A DNA stretch of 64,000 nt from Camillea tinctor (Eukaryota > Ascomycota > Sordariomycetes > Xylariales > Xylariaceae), in assembly GCA_022578605.1 (NCBI GenBank), contig MU394056.1:248001-312000 (forward strand), given 5' to 3'. Under the pieces are notes generated by a model. It was given only the letters and a program-made list of their open reading frames with translations. It made no database searches and was not told where the DNA came from. Below are positions 11,630 through 23,549 of this stretch, piece by piece. The translations under genes were made by a program, and so were the position numbers. Numbering within the stretch: the first letter of the stretch is position 1; every line of letters starts with the position of its first letter.

Positions 11630-14600
11630 ATGTCGGGTTGCAGCGGTGAACCACGCCATAAACATATTGAAGGATCGATTGATGATAACGAGGAAAACAC
11701 GCCGTTAGAAAGTGAGGATATGTCTGGGGATAACAATGGCAATTATGAGGAAGAGTCTTCTATAGATGAGGACAAAATCGGAGATGGGAATAATGATCTA
11801 GCTAGCTCAATATCACTTGCTACAAGATCACTTTCTACTAATGACAACGACGAAGCTGATGAGAACCTTAAGGTACCCAGATGAAACGCCCCCTTTTCAA
11901 ACTCCATTTTTCTCTCCTCTTTAATCCGTTTGAAGCTAATTGTCATATTCAATATCAGCTTTGCCCTAACTGTGAGCAACTGAATTTATGCACAGAAAGG
12001 TTCATCATCCAGGAGCCTGGAAGAGGAGAGGACTCGAAGCTCTCGTGGGCAAGCTTGTCTAGGAGTTCTATCCATGTTAAGCCGTCTCTATTAATTTCTA
12101 GCAACGCAAAGAAGAAATTTGCTACGTTGGGCCAGGTTCAATCACGTAGCAACGAGTGCCGTCTCTGCAGCCTTCTCTCACGGGCCGTAAAACGATACAG
12201 CCAGGACAGGGTAGAACCAACTACGAAACTATCTATAAAGTGGGAAGTGGATGGCCGACAGATGCTATCCAGAGTTCGGATTGTGAATCGAACTAGACGA
12301 ATCCGCTTATCATGGCATGAGATCAACGGGAAAGAAGAGAACGTGTATCTCGTCCTCGTTGCACGTCAAAATAGGGGAATAGACGTCTCGGATGAACCAA
12401 TCGATCTAACTGAAAACGTACACTTTCTTGGACGTGGACTTGTACGTCCTCAGGACATATTGGATCTAATGAAGGGTTGGACCAATAAGTGCATCAAGTC
12501 ACACGGTAATAAATGCCAGGTAAAACATGGCACAAATGCTGATTTCCTGAGACTCGTCGAGGGGACTTTTTTTTGGCGTGATCGACGTCGTCGACATGCA
12601 GTTGAAAGCACTACCAACGACAAACGGAAAGCCTGAGCAATATGTAGCATTGAGCTATACGTGGGGAGAACAACGAAGAGGTCAGATGCCATATATGACC
12701 ACTAGATCCAATGTCATACTTCACATCCAGAAGAATGGCTTGAGTGCTGTTCTAGAAAAGTTGCCTAAAACTGTGTGGGACGCGATGCTTCTGGTCAAAC
12801 AATTAGGAGAGAGATACTTATGGGTTGACTCTCTGTGCATTGTTCAAGACAGTGTGAGATCATGGGAATTGAACGCAAAAGCCATGCACCTAGTCTACGG
12901 CTTTGCGCATTTTACCATTTGTGCTGCAGATGGCGATGCGACAACTGGTCTGAGGGCAGTGGATTCTGTCCTATCAGGGAGGCGGATGAGGCCCCTGCCA
13001 TCTTCTCACACAGCCACGAAATTGAACCAAATGTTGAGAGAGGAGACGAGAAGACAGCAATATATACAAGAGCTCACAGCACCACTTACAGTCGAGTGTT
13101 TGCCAGGTCTTAAGTTATTGGTCTCTAAACCCCCAGAAGCAGTAATTCAAGATTCTGTATGGAACAAACGAGGCTGGACCTTTCAAGAAAGACTCCTTTC
13201 CCGCCGATGCATTATTTTTGCCGAAGGCCAAGTTTATTTCCAGTGCCGATCAGCCGTTATGTCACAAGACATATTCCATGACGAACGATCTGGTGGGTGG
13301 TCTTTGGATTGGACTAGTTCTCCGTTGAGGACACTCGGCGAACTGCGTCGAAAGGCATTCTGGTTCTACATGAAGTGTATCCTGCTGTACACTGGTCGAG
13401 ATTTAACCCACCCGAAAGATGTTTTAACAGCTTTCCAAGGGACCAGCTGGCTTCTTCAGCAGCGCTTGAATGCTCCTTTATTCTATGGCCTACCCGCATC
13501 TCATTTTGATCTTGCTCTACTATGGATGCCTCTTAAGGCACTGGAGAGACGAAAACCAAAGACGGAACATCGAGGTAGATGCAGTCAAGATGAGTTTGGA
13601 AATTGTACATGCCATATCCCAGAGGGGTCATATGGGAGTGAAGAGTTTCCCAGCTGGTCATGGTGTGGGTGGTCAGAGGGTAAAGCTGAGTATCAATTAG
13701 ACATGATTGATGGATGCCTTGTTAACGTGCAGGAATGGCTCAAACAACATACCTGGATCCTGTGGTATGTTCGAGATTATGAAGGAAACTTACGACCTCT
13801 CTGGGACCGGAATATCTTGGGCGAAGATTTTAGTGAGGAGGTTCGTTGGAGAGGATACTCTGGAAAAGCTCCGGCTCCATCAAAGAGGGACAATATACAG
13901 TTTTCACCAAGTCAAACATCAGCAACATATCCAGGAATCCAATCTCAGCCACCACACGGCCTTCGAACTTGCCTACTTGAACGTGCTGGAGAAGCACTGA
14001 AATTCCAAAACACAGGTACGAAAACCCACAACCATTCTCTATCGAACAGACCCCAACAGAAACATGATCATAAATGTGGTGACCTGCTATATGCAATGGA
14101 TAATTATCATATCTATGTGGATGAACTTGGTCGGAGAGCTCTACCAATCCCAAGAACAAGAGCGACAGTATATCAAGAGCCTAGAGATAGCATTTCTAAG
14201 GGGTCTTTTGATGCAACTATACCTACTTCCCTAGAGAATGAATGGTACAAAACGTCAAACCGATCATATATGCGACCCCTTCCTACCAAGAAGGCGACGA
14301 GATACAGACCAATGCTCGGGGAAAAGCATGTGATCTTTACAACATTTGATAAAAGGGGCAAGGGCAATAGTTCAGACTGCGACGATTATGATGATAGAGG
14401 AGGTCGAGACGTGGAGGAGGATGGGAGAAATAGGCATGATGATAGTGACACATGTGCAGCTGCAGTTGACTATGACGAAGACCCAGATTTTGATATTAAA
14501 AGCGGTGAGAATGTCAGTATATGTAGTGAACCCGAAATGACAAGCGCACTACTATCCTCTAAAAAGACTAACAAGAGCTCGTGTCCGAGATCCGTGGGCG

Positions 14601-15139
14601 AGGAGGACTCTTATGGTCGGCCGAAAAAACGTGACCTAGGAGACGGGACGACTTTCAAAGGAATTCTACCCGACAACCCCTTTGGCATCATCCGCAGGCC
14701 CTATCTCGGGGACTCCAAGGAGCCGCTGCGAGCGATGCTGATACTACAATTCTGGACCTGGAGAATTGACCTCTACGTGACAATCCGGGATCAGCAGGGT
14801 ACGCCGGGTCCCGGAGAAGGCCTATGTCACTGCGATATCGTCGACAGAACGGGCGACTGGTGCGGGTCCATCGTCCTCTCACGAGACTGGATAGCCGATA
14901 AGGAAGGCGAGCCGCAGATTTTCATCGCCATCAGTGACGCTAAGAACTTTACAGCAGACGAGTGCCCCGTCTGGAATTACTATATCCCCAAAGAAAAAGA
15001 CGAGAGCGAATGGGATCTGTACCATGTACTACTCTTAGAGAGACATCAGGATAGACGGGTATTCGAGCGAGTCGGCCTCGGGAAGGTGTTCCAGGCTGCG
15101 TTCGGCGAGGCTGTGTGGTTCGAGATTAAGATGGCTTAA
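11630..15139 (+). CDS. HET-domain (heterokaryon incompatibility-type) protein, frameshifted
   Basis: Exon 1 is 11630-11872 and an 86-nt intron (11873-11958, phase 0) joins it to a frame starting CPNCEQLNL, a typical HET-protein zinc-like N-terminal motif. That frame runs to a T8 run at 12567-12574. The HET domain itself continues in the next frame (12578-15139) with its three hallmark blocks: YVALSYTWG at 12641, RYLWVDSLCIVQDS near 12815, and GWTFQERLLSRR near 13172. The downstream frame opens only with GTG, so it has no proper start of its own; one T fewer in the run would make a single open frame. No splice pair explains the shift. After the HET domain come an acidic low-complexity insert (about 14375-14500) and a C-terminal block ending ERVGLGKVF, common in this family. 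HET proteins trigger non-self recognition cell death. The break may be a sequencing error, a null allele or a real pseudogene. Confidence 0.8.
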
Positions 15140-17383
15140 AGGAGCTCTACCAGTATCAAATCTTCTACCGAACGTAAATCTTGATATGGGGCATACTATA
15201 TTGTGTATGATCTAATACCTAGATACCTATGAGATAGAGATGTTATTCGTAACGACAGTCAGTTATCTCATGAATTGAAATTTCTCTGCCTCACCATTAG
15301 TTTCCTTTTTCTCTTTACCCCTGAACCCCGTACGACTGTGTAATGCCTTAGCCTTTGGCCATAATCAGCGGAATTAGTTCAGCGAAAGTACCTACTCAAT
15401 GTCCTCCTTTTTGGTATTCCATGAGTACATTCCACAAAGGCAAGCCATTTGAATTATTACGCTGATGTATAATTTCCGTGACAGTGTCTCAGAGCCATGT
15501 GCTTCTTCCTTGCGAGTAGCACACAGTGAAACTATATGCGCGTCGATGGCTTTTAGAGGATGATAAAAAAAGCTTCGGTATACACAAGCAAGTCTGACTT
15601 ACATATTAATGACCGTAGACAGAGCCGCATAGACTCAGTCTTGCAGCTGCATATAAGCACTCATCTACACCGGCCCTGATGACATACTTATGATATACAC
15701 CTCTAGGCGTAGACACATAGGGATCAGGCACATGAGATAACATCCAGAGAATAGCAAGATACGATTGGCTACCTGTTGCTATATATTAGATGCGGTTTAC
15801 AGGGTCGTGAATTTCTATTCGTGGATTTTCAGCTAGGAACCTACCTACCTACCTAATTCAATAAGAAAAAGCAAATACGCGGACGAACGGAAGGCTGAAA
15901 TGCCAAGGGGCTCACGTAACTCATGTAACCTATAGCATGTACCTAGATAAATAATAACATAACGAAGGAGGTATATACGGCCGGGTTATTCGCACGTGGC
16001 GGCATGGCGATCTGCAAGCCTCCATTTTAGACCTCTAGTCCAGGGGTTTGTTCGGCATCACCAGCCTCTTGTTCCCCCCTTTCTCCCGGTGGTACATATA
16101 CAGTGAGATGGGTTTTTTTTTAAAGGAGGTCGAGTCGACACGAGTGGAAAGAGGGAAAGAGAGAACAGCTTGCTTGTAGCAAGCCACTTGACTATGTAAG
16201 AGCAGATCACTTCGGTGACTACACAAGAGCAGAGGGAAATAAAATGAAGAAAAAGAATAAAGATCCCGGGCGTCACGCCAGTCAACTCCCGTGCAGAAAG
16301 TCAATTACGAGGTGTACCATCACGCGCGCGGCTCGGCTTTCTATCAGCTCTCCTTGATCCTAGAGTACCGGGTATGTCGAGCAGGGACATGTACATGTAT
16401 TCAGATGAGATAACCACCAGGTATCATGTAAGTATTTACTAAGCGCCTAGACAGAGCTGAAGAGTATAATGCGCCTGAACGTAGGATCTATGTAGGTGTG
16501 TGTATGTACGCAGCACTCCTTTTGTTCTCTAAACATCCGATGTGGTTGTTCCAGCATTCTTCTACTATAGGGCTGGTTTGCTCATCCGTCAGAGCGGTCG
16601 CATATCGAACCGTCTCTGCTTCCCAACGAGAAGACGAGAAAACGAGCACTATACTATATACGAGGCTCCTATCCTCTTGTCTGTTGGGAATGGTACGCTT
16701 ATGCACGTCATGTCGCACTCAATCTGACCCGTGCATACAGATTAGAGAGCTTCATTGGTGCTGGGATTGTTCTGGCCTGGAAAGATAGTAAGACGGGCAA
16801 AGGTCAGCCACACACACTGCCGCCGCGTGACGATTTGGGTAGTAAATAAGTCTCCAGGGAAAGGAAAAATTAAATAAATAAAAATAAAATACTCCTTTAT
16901 GCTGCTTAGCACTTTTCGGCGTGTTGCACACGTGGTGGCTCTCCCCAGTCATTGGCAGAGAACCATGTTTTGAAGAAAAATGTGGGAGAGTGATGAGGGG
17001 GACTAATGCAAGCTGTGTTCATAATAAACGCCATGGCTTTATCTTTTTAATTCATGAGGGTAACATCGGTCACAAGCTAAATGTCAACAAAGCTATATTT
17101 AGAATCTAGTACTAGCAAGACACTGTGAACGGGTATTATTCTCTATTCGCAAGTAAAACTAGGTAAAACAAGTAAAGTCTAATACATGTAATGGGAAAAT
17201 ACTGCTACAAGGCTGAGTAAACAAAGAAAACCACAGGCTTCGTAAATGCGTAGAGTATACCAATAGTACAATATGATGCTTTTTGTACAGCGAAAGCGTA
17301 AATTCGTAAACATGCTTGTTTCCTTCTTTTTTCTCTTCTTTTCTTTCCTTTTTTATTTCCTTTTCGGCAGGCAATTTGATTTT
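15140..17383. other. Intergenic region between convergent HET and Zn2Cys6 genes
   Basis: This 2.2 kb spacer between the 3' ends of two convergent genes holds no convincing gene. Open frames of 60-96 codons overlap each other in several phases and carry no recognisable motif. A TACC tandem run (CTACCTACCTACCTA) lies at about 15840-15855. Confidence 0.55.
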
Positions 17384-18628
17384 TCATACCCTCCGAAGCG
17401 CATCCATAGCCTTATTAGATATACCCCGTAGATTATTCCGTAAGTCTGTTTGTAACTGGCTGAAAACGGTTGGAGTTATGGTGTTGGTTGCATAGCATGT
17501 ATTATAGTCTCCTGGAGATAGTGGGCTCGTGTGTTTCGAGCTTGAAGTAGTAACATCTCGAAGGCGTCGTAATAGGCGCTCAATTAATCTCACGACGATC
17601 TGCAAATCCTCCAAGATCACATCGGTGCTTTCCAGAACACCATCTTGAATGTTTTGCGAATATCTCTTCATGATCTCGAGGCCAATTAGTACCATGAAGA
17701 GTCTCGTGTGGTCATCCTTTGAGAAGCAGTCGCACTCAACCATGTGCAAGACCTGATCTATTGTCTTCCGACTCATGGCCTCTGTTGGTATCAAACTGCG
17801 TTTAAGTGTTATGAGAATAGTCGATGCTAGTGAGAGGCAGTCATGCTGTGTACTGAACGGCGTACTGCTGGTGGCGATAGCGGCGGTAGCCCGGGTGGCA
17901 CGCGTGGTGGCATTATTATTAGAGGGAAATGCCTGGCACGATGTCTCTGGCGGGGTACCAAATCCAGTTTGCGGAGTAGGCGAAAATCCCGCAGCTTGGT
18001 ATTCAAACCCGGATGGATAGCTAGCTACACTCGAAACGCTCCTAGAATGATTCCGCGCACTGTTTGACTGAGGTGTTGAGTCGAGGCGCGGAGGGAAGTC
18101 TAATGTCCCTATTGGTGAACCAACCGATAATGCTAGATCAGGAGTTGGGGGCGTTGTGGCTTGGAATTCATGGTTCGACCAAGGAACCATAGAGCCTGTA
18201 ATTCCATTGAAATTTGCGTGTATGAAGTGTTGAGGGATTGTCTGGTCGTAGCTGAAATCCATGTATCCGTGATACATAGTTGGCGAACCTGCGTTGAGAG
18301 GAGCTCCCGGGCTAGCAGTATCTACCCAGGAGTACTGGAAATCTCCTCCATCTGTTGAAGGAGAAGATGCTGTCGACTGAGATGGAAGTAAGGCACGCGG
18401 ACTCGACGGCGTTGTGCCTGATTGATTTTCATCGCCAGCCATACCCCTGAGCTTGGTGGCAGCTGGTAGGCGTCCATAGCGGTGCGAAAGGCCATACGAA
18501 CAAGCCAGGCCTCTCTCGGTGCATCTAGCACATATGGGTTTCTCCTTGCTACATTTCACTTTCGCGCCAGCACAATGCTTGCAGCTGTCCTTATACTTCT
18601 GTCGTGTTCGTGTTTGTCGTCCAGTCAT
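17384..18628 (-). CDS. AflR-family Zn2Cys6 transcription factor
   Basis: A single exon on the minus strand encodes 414 residues. The N-terminal binuclear cluster has cysteines 16, 19, 26, 33, 36 and 43 (C-X2-C-X6-C-X6-C-X2-C-X6-C) with the [14 protein letters not shown] core typical of AflR-type regulators of secondary metabolism, followed by the short linker [10 protein letters not shown] Ser/Pro/Thr-rich middle follows. The C-terminal third (from about residue 265) has the AflR-like pattern [28 protein letters not shown] and [16 protein letters not shown]. Start chosen at MTGRQTR: the frame is open 46 codons further upstream, but that part is a low-complexity translation of a CT repeat. It would act in the nucleus. 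Which genes it controls cannot be read from the window: no polyketide synthase is nearby, and the closest tailoring-type genes lie 14 kb away. Confidence 0.88.
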   Translation of the reverse strand: MTGRQTRTRQKYKDSCKHCAGAKVKCSKEKPICARCTERGLACSYGLSHRYGRLPAATKLRGMAGDENQSGTTPSSPRALLPSQSTASSPSTDGGDFQYSWVDTASPGAPLNAGSPTMYHGYMDFSYDQTIPQHFIHANFNGITGSMVPWSNHEFQATTPPTPDLALSVGSPIGTLDFPPRLDSTPQSNSARNHSRSVSSVASYPSGFEYQAAGFSPTPQTGFGTPPETSCQAFPSNNNATTRATRATAAIATSSTPFSTQHDCLSLASTILITLKRSLIPTEAMSRKTIDQVLHMVECDCFSKDDHTRLFMVLIGLEIMKRYSQNIQDGVLESTDVILEDLQIVVRLIERLLRRLRDVTTSSSKHTSPLSPGDYNTCYATNTITPTVFSQLQTDLRNNLRGISNKAMDALRRV

Positions 18629-18703
18629 CGTGTACCCAGGGTGGTGTTGTTTCGGTCTTGATGTATAATAGCAATGATGGACACATACAAGTAAATGAGG
18701 TCC

Positions 18704-18755
18704 GAGAGAGAGAGAGAGAGAAAGAAAGAGAATGAGAGGGGAGGAAAGAAAAGAG
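18704..18755. repeat. GA-rich purine tract in the Zn2Cys6 leader
   Basis: A (GA)n run grades into GAAA/GAGG purine sequence, 76-127 bp upstream of the Zn2Cys6 start. On the coding strand it is a long CT tract, a common element of fungal promoters and leaders. Confidence 0.7.
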
Positions 18756-21250
18756 TGTGAAGCCAATCGTGTGTATAAGTACTTATTGTTATGTATAAGT
18801 ATGTGAGTTATCTTTCCTTAGCGACGTAGTAGGGCTGAACCAAACATATAATTGACAGGCACCGATTTAGGGGTCTAGACGGGTCGTGATTCTAGTAAAT
18901 GTGTGGCGTCTTCTTTTGCAGCTATTCAGACCAGGGGTCGGCGTTCAGCCATACTCTCACTCACATTAATAACCACGTCCTTCGGTGAGTTAGGGCACCA
19001 TGCCAATGGTTGAGTGGCCCTTACATAACGTAAGTAGTCAGGTAGTAGTTGGGAGGTAGGTAGCATAGCATAATGCCATGACTGCAGTAAAGTAAAAAGT
19101 ACGGGACCGTACGTCCATTCATCGTTCGCTCATGGGCGAGCCTAGCTCGTCGATTCAAGCCACTGCTACATCGCTAGAAGCGGAATAGTGTTGTGAACCG
19201 ATGGCGGTGGTGCTATCCCTCATTTTCCGTACGATCCGGGGGATTTGCCAGAGGTAGTGTATACTCTTGCTGTCGTCCATTTAAACTCGAACCAGGATTT
19301 TCGGCTTCTATAGACCTCTGCAGATCTGTCGGCAGGGGGATCCATCCTCTTCGCCTAAGAAAGCCGTTTTCGTCGACCGGATGGCCCAGTATGGCAAGAT
19401 AAATGGGGCGGCTCCAGCGTGTTAATACGCAGCGTGTAAGTGCGTCTACACCACTATAATCTGCTTAGCCAAGGACCCCTGTGATCTTCAGCCTAAGCTA
19501 AATCAGCGTTGCAGTGGTCATATCGTAATGTAGTGTAGGTACGTAGCGAAACGGCCATATTCCGCGCCCCCCCTTCCTCCCCCCTTCCCGTCCCCCTCTC
19601 CTCCTCTATCGTCATGATGATTAACAGTTCATATAGTTGGCACCGAAGTGTTCGATCTCCCTAGCTATAAATACTGACCGAGGGGCGCTGCTCGATTAAG
19701 CACCTCGTTCTGAGTTGATTGGTCGTCCTGGTGCCACGCGTAATTGTCAGATCTTGTCTTGCCCTGAAGGGATAGGAGCATATCACATAATCCACGACCG
19801 ATGATAGGATGGGGATATGGATACATGTACAGACCCTTCCCCTTCATCGGCAAGATCGTGATAGGGCGGTTGAAACACGTTCAAATCTCCTTGTTAGAAA
19901 ACCCTTAGGCGTATCGAATTTCCGCTGTTGCATGGATGTTGTGGGGATATCGCGGAGTCGAAACTCGTGGTCTATGCATGCATGCATACACACACACCAC
20001 GCACATAGGACCTATGTAGTATAAGTTACCTAGGCAGTGTATAGCTTACCTAACATACATAACCCTGGCCCAGATATTTTGCGGTTCAACGTTATGTTGT
20101 TTCTATTATGGTGTATATTACCTGGCATTGTCTCAAATAACCCCAACCACACCCACCAACGTTGTATGCAGGTTGGTAAATCCTGATCCTTCATCACCAT
20201 GTGGAAATCGGTAGCTAACACTACTGTAGCTTAGTGTTATGACACCCCGGAACCCCCTCCCTGTCAGTCTTGGCAAGATCATCGCTGCACCTAAGATCGG
20301 ATGAATATCAAGCCATGGATGGTGGTCATGAGCCTCCGAAAGAGAGACTAACATCGGTGAAGGGAAAGGAGAGTGATGATGAAGAGCAGAAGTAGAAAAT
20401 CTTGCAGAAGAAGGAGAAACAAGAAAAGAAAATAAAAGAATAAAGAAGATAAAGCTCTACTTGTCACACATAGGTTACGTAGTCACATAGGTTAATAATG
20501 ATTATGATTAACCTATAACCTTAATCACTCGAAATAGGTTAGGCACTACAGAACAGTTATAAGTCGTGGTACCTACCTTACCTACATAGGTTAACTTTAA
20601 CCTTAGTGTTGTTCATAGCGCTTGGAGAGACTTAACCTACTATGTACTACTAAACACAATCCGTTATTGGCGTACCAGACTCCCCAACTCTGGTGTATTA
20701 CAATACCTTCGGTTTAAGCAGTGAAGACGCGTTATCGGAGACAATCATTTCCCATTTACCCTGCCTAGGTACCTATTTGGAATTAAACTTACCTCCATAC
20801 TGAAGCACCTAGGTACACGGTATGTAGGCCTAGACCTTCAACTTATTAGATAACATCTGTTGTGTGCATGTAATCTCTACAAGGCAGCATCATTGTGCAT
20901 GATAACTACACCCACTAGGTAGGTACCAAGGTTAGGTACTTAGATACACTCACCTAGCAGGCACCAATTGCATCATGAGTTGGGGTAACACAACCTTCAC
21001 AACTCACAACTGACAGAGCCCCTGAGACGCTTTGCGCGGGCTGTTCCGCCATTCTGCAGCTGGCCGCCGCCTTACCCAGCCAAGCTATTCCGCCATACCC
21101 CAGTCATTATCTACATAGTACATAGTACCTAGGTTAGGTACTAAGTCCCTCGCAGAATGCCTTGCGAGTGTGGAGAAGGAAGAACGCCTCGGCTGAGCGC
21201 TAAACCGCTAAAACAAAGCTTTTAAGGCAACCGGTTAAGCTTGGCATGCT

Positions 21251-21290
21251 TGGTCCCTTGTGTTCCCTTGTGTCCCCTTGTGTTTCCTTG
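21251..21290. repeat. 10-bp minisatellite, four units
   Basis: Four head-to-tail units of a 10-bp motif with consensus TGTTCCCTTG occur with one to two substitutions each. They lie in gene-free DNA. Confidence 0.75.
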
Positions 21291-23178
21291 TCTAATGCAT
21301 GCACAAATCTGTAACCGATGTCAGTTACATGTATACATATACACTAACTAGTACACTGATACCTATGTGAATCCCTTCATTCCTTGCCAAGAACCGCCTT
21401 GCATTGGATACGTTGGCAGGTAAGGTAATTAAACTATTCGGCAGTCAGCTCCGAGCCTCATCATTGTTCCCATGACGTGCTGTTGAATATTCGCGCCTTG
21501 CTAACGCGCCTTGCTTCCCTTGAGCTCTTCAGGTCAAGAGGCCTCCCGAGCCAGCTGATCTAACAGGAGCTAACAAGGGATTGATTCTGTCAACGGATGT
21601 TTCTTTCCGATCTCGGTATTCGAAACAGTAGTTTCTGCTTGGAAGAAGCATGGAAAGGTAAGGCTTATCGAAAATAAGCAACTGAGCATGAGAACTTGGA
21701 CGTCATTAAAGCATAGCCTCGCTTTACCCTCCTCGGAATAACTTCAAATCGCGCACCGGTCTCGCAAAGAAAACATTACCGTTCTATCTCCGATAACTTA
21801 CCCACAGTGGTTTTCCTATTACCAAGAACTCACTTGTCCAAGGCAGCAACCCACGTGGTCGAGCATGAATTCAATCTAGGCCACACACTTACAGCCAAGG
21901 CCTACATCATACATCATACTAATAACAGACACCGAGGGAAGTTCTAAAGGATTGGGGAAAAGCCTGCCTTTAGGGTTGCTGACTTGCCATAGCCTCACCT
22001 TCCATAATCCAAGGCCATATTGAGGATTCCTGACTACGTTTTAGTTAGGACTCTTCACAGTTGTATCGGCTGTAAAGCACATATTGCTATGCGCTGTTCA
22101 TGACAAATGCAATACCGAGCACGAAAACCACCAAACCTGCAGGCAGGCTTGAGTCACTGACCGAGCGAATCTGTGGATTGATCTGCCGTGCACATATCAA
22201 TTACTTACTTTTACTACAATAAAATGCAAACTATGATGTTCGGCGCAGCAGCTAGATTGCAACCTAGCCACATTGCGGCAGAATAGAGAACATTGTTCTT
22301 CGTGATCATTGAGAATGTGACCTTTCCTTAGAAGTATGATCAAATCCGAGGCTAAAACAAACTGGTCGGTATGTCTGTTCTAATGAAGAAAGATAAGTAC
22401 CCTCTTCCCAATAGCTACTAATGTAGATGGGATATCTCCTTCACGCAGTGATATAAAAGAAAATACAAATATACGCTAACTCCATAAGTCAAGTGATATT
22501 GGTACTCCTATTAGCTATCATATGAAATACATACCTAGAAATACAGGTTATCGGGTTGCTTCTTGTGAGCTTTAAAGAAGTAGTCTACTTTGTTCATTAA
22601 TACTGATGGAAATTTACGATTAGGTAGCTAGGATATGGAAATAAGAACGCTGTTAGGTTGCTATGAAGATCATGCAGAGCCTGGATCTCGGTATATATGT
22701 ACCGTGTTTTATATTTCAACTGTAGCTGCTGCGGATAGTTCTGACATTGGCACATCGCCCTCTTCCCACCAAGTCCTGGGAAGAGCAGAAGTGTAAGACA
22801 TTAAGTGAGTTTCCTTTTTATCTAGTAAGCCAATGGCTTAATCATATCAGACGATTAAGCTTTAAGCACCCTGCTTTAGGAGAAGGTTCGAAAATATGTT
22901 CGGATGATCGAGCCTCTCAGAAGCCTAGGGGTAATCCGTGATATGACAAGACAATCACCACCGGGGTAAGATACCGTAACAAATAACTGCAAAGCCTGAA
23001 GTCCAGTGACTCTTAGCTGTCTCGGTAGATAATAATTAGCGATTTAACATTGACTGTCTTTATTATTTAGGGTATCTTATCAACTAGAATGCTTTTCAGG
23101 GGTAAGAAGTGTACCCTATGAAAGGAATGCATCCAATCATGCATTTTGCGTCTTTCAAAGAGTTAGCATCAGTATATA

Positions 23179-23212
23179 TTTTATTTTATTTTATTTTTCT
23201 TTTAATTTTTTC
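23179..23212. repeat. TTTTA simple repeat
   Basis: About three perfect ATTTT units pass into a T-rich tract. The repeat lies roughly 340 bp upstream of the bZIP start and has no evident function. Confidence 0.7.
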
Positions 23213-23549
23213 TAGGTGGGGAGTTATCGTTCTCTTAATGATTTCCCAATTGCGAGATATTTGAAGTTATCTGGGTCATTTGGAAAAAGGATTGAGTTAG
23301 TTACTCACAAGATATCCTCCCGCAAACAGTTCCGTCACCCGTCTAACAGAGTGCCGAGTTTCAATTCAAACCAAAACTCACGGATAGACGCTATATTTCC
23401 ATGAGAAACAGTGAATCCTCTTTAAGGAAATATAAATTCAACTTATAGGGCTACGAAGGTGACAAGTCCTGTATTATATTGCCCTGGTCCACGTACGCTT
23501 TCAAGGGAATGGTGTTGGCCATTTTGCTGCACAACGTTGTATCAATTTC

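Larger units (their letters stand above)
18629..23549. other. 4.9-kb gene-empty region
   Basis: No gene is recognisable. The region contains a purine tract before the Zn2Cys6 gene, a C-rich stretch near 19565-19600, a TGCATGCATGCAT run followed by CA repeats near 19975-20000, abundant TACCTA/CCTAGG words (20565-20600, 20760-20830, 20915-20950, 21110-21145), a 10-bp minisatellite at 21251-21290 and an AT-rich second half with an ATTTT repeat. The longest frames (about 60-75 codons) show no motif. Confidence 0.55.

Noticed and set aside
12520..12551. Possible mini-intron (GTAAAA...CTGAG) before the HET frameshift
   Set aside because: At 32 nt it is too short for a fungal intron, and removing it does not bring the two frames into register.
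18629..18766. 46-codon upstream extension of the Zn2Cys6 factor
   Set aside because: It translates the CT microsatellite leader (Ser/Leu repeats), and family members start shortly before the zinc cluster.
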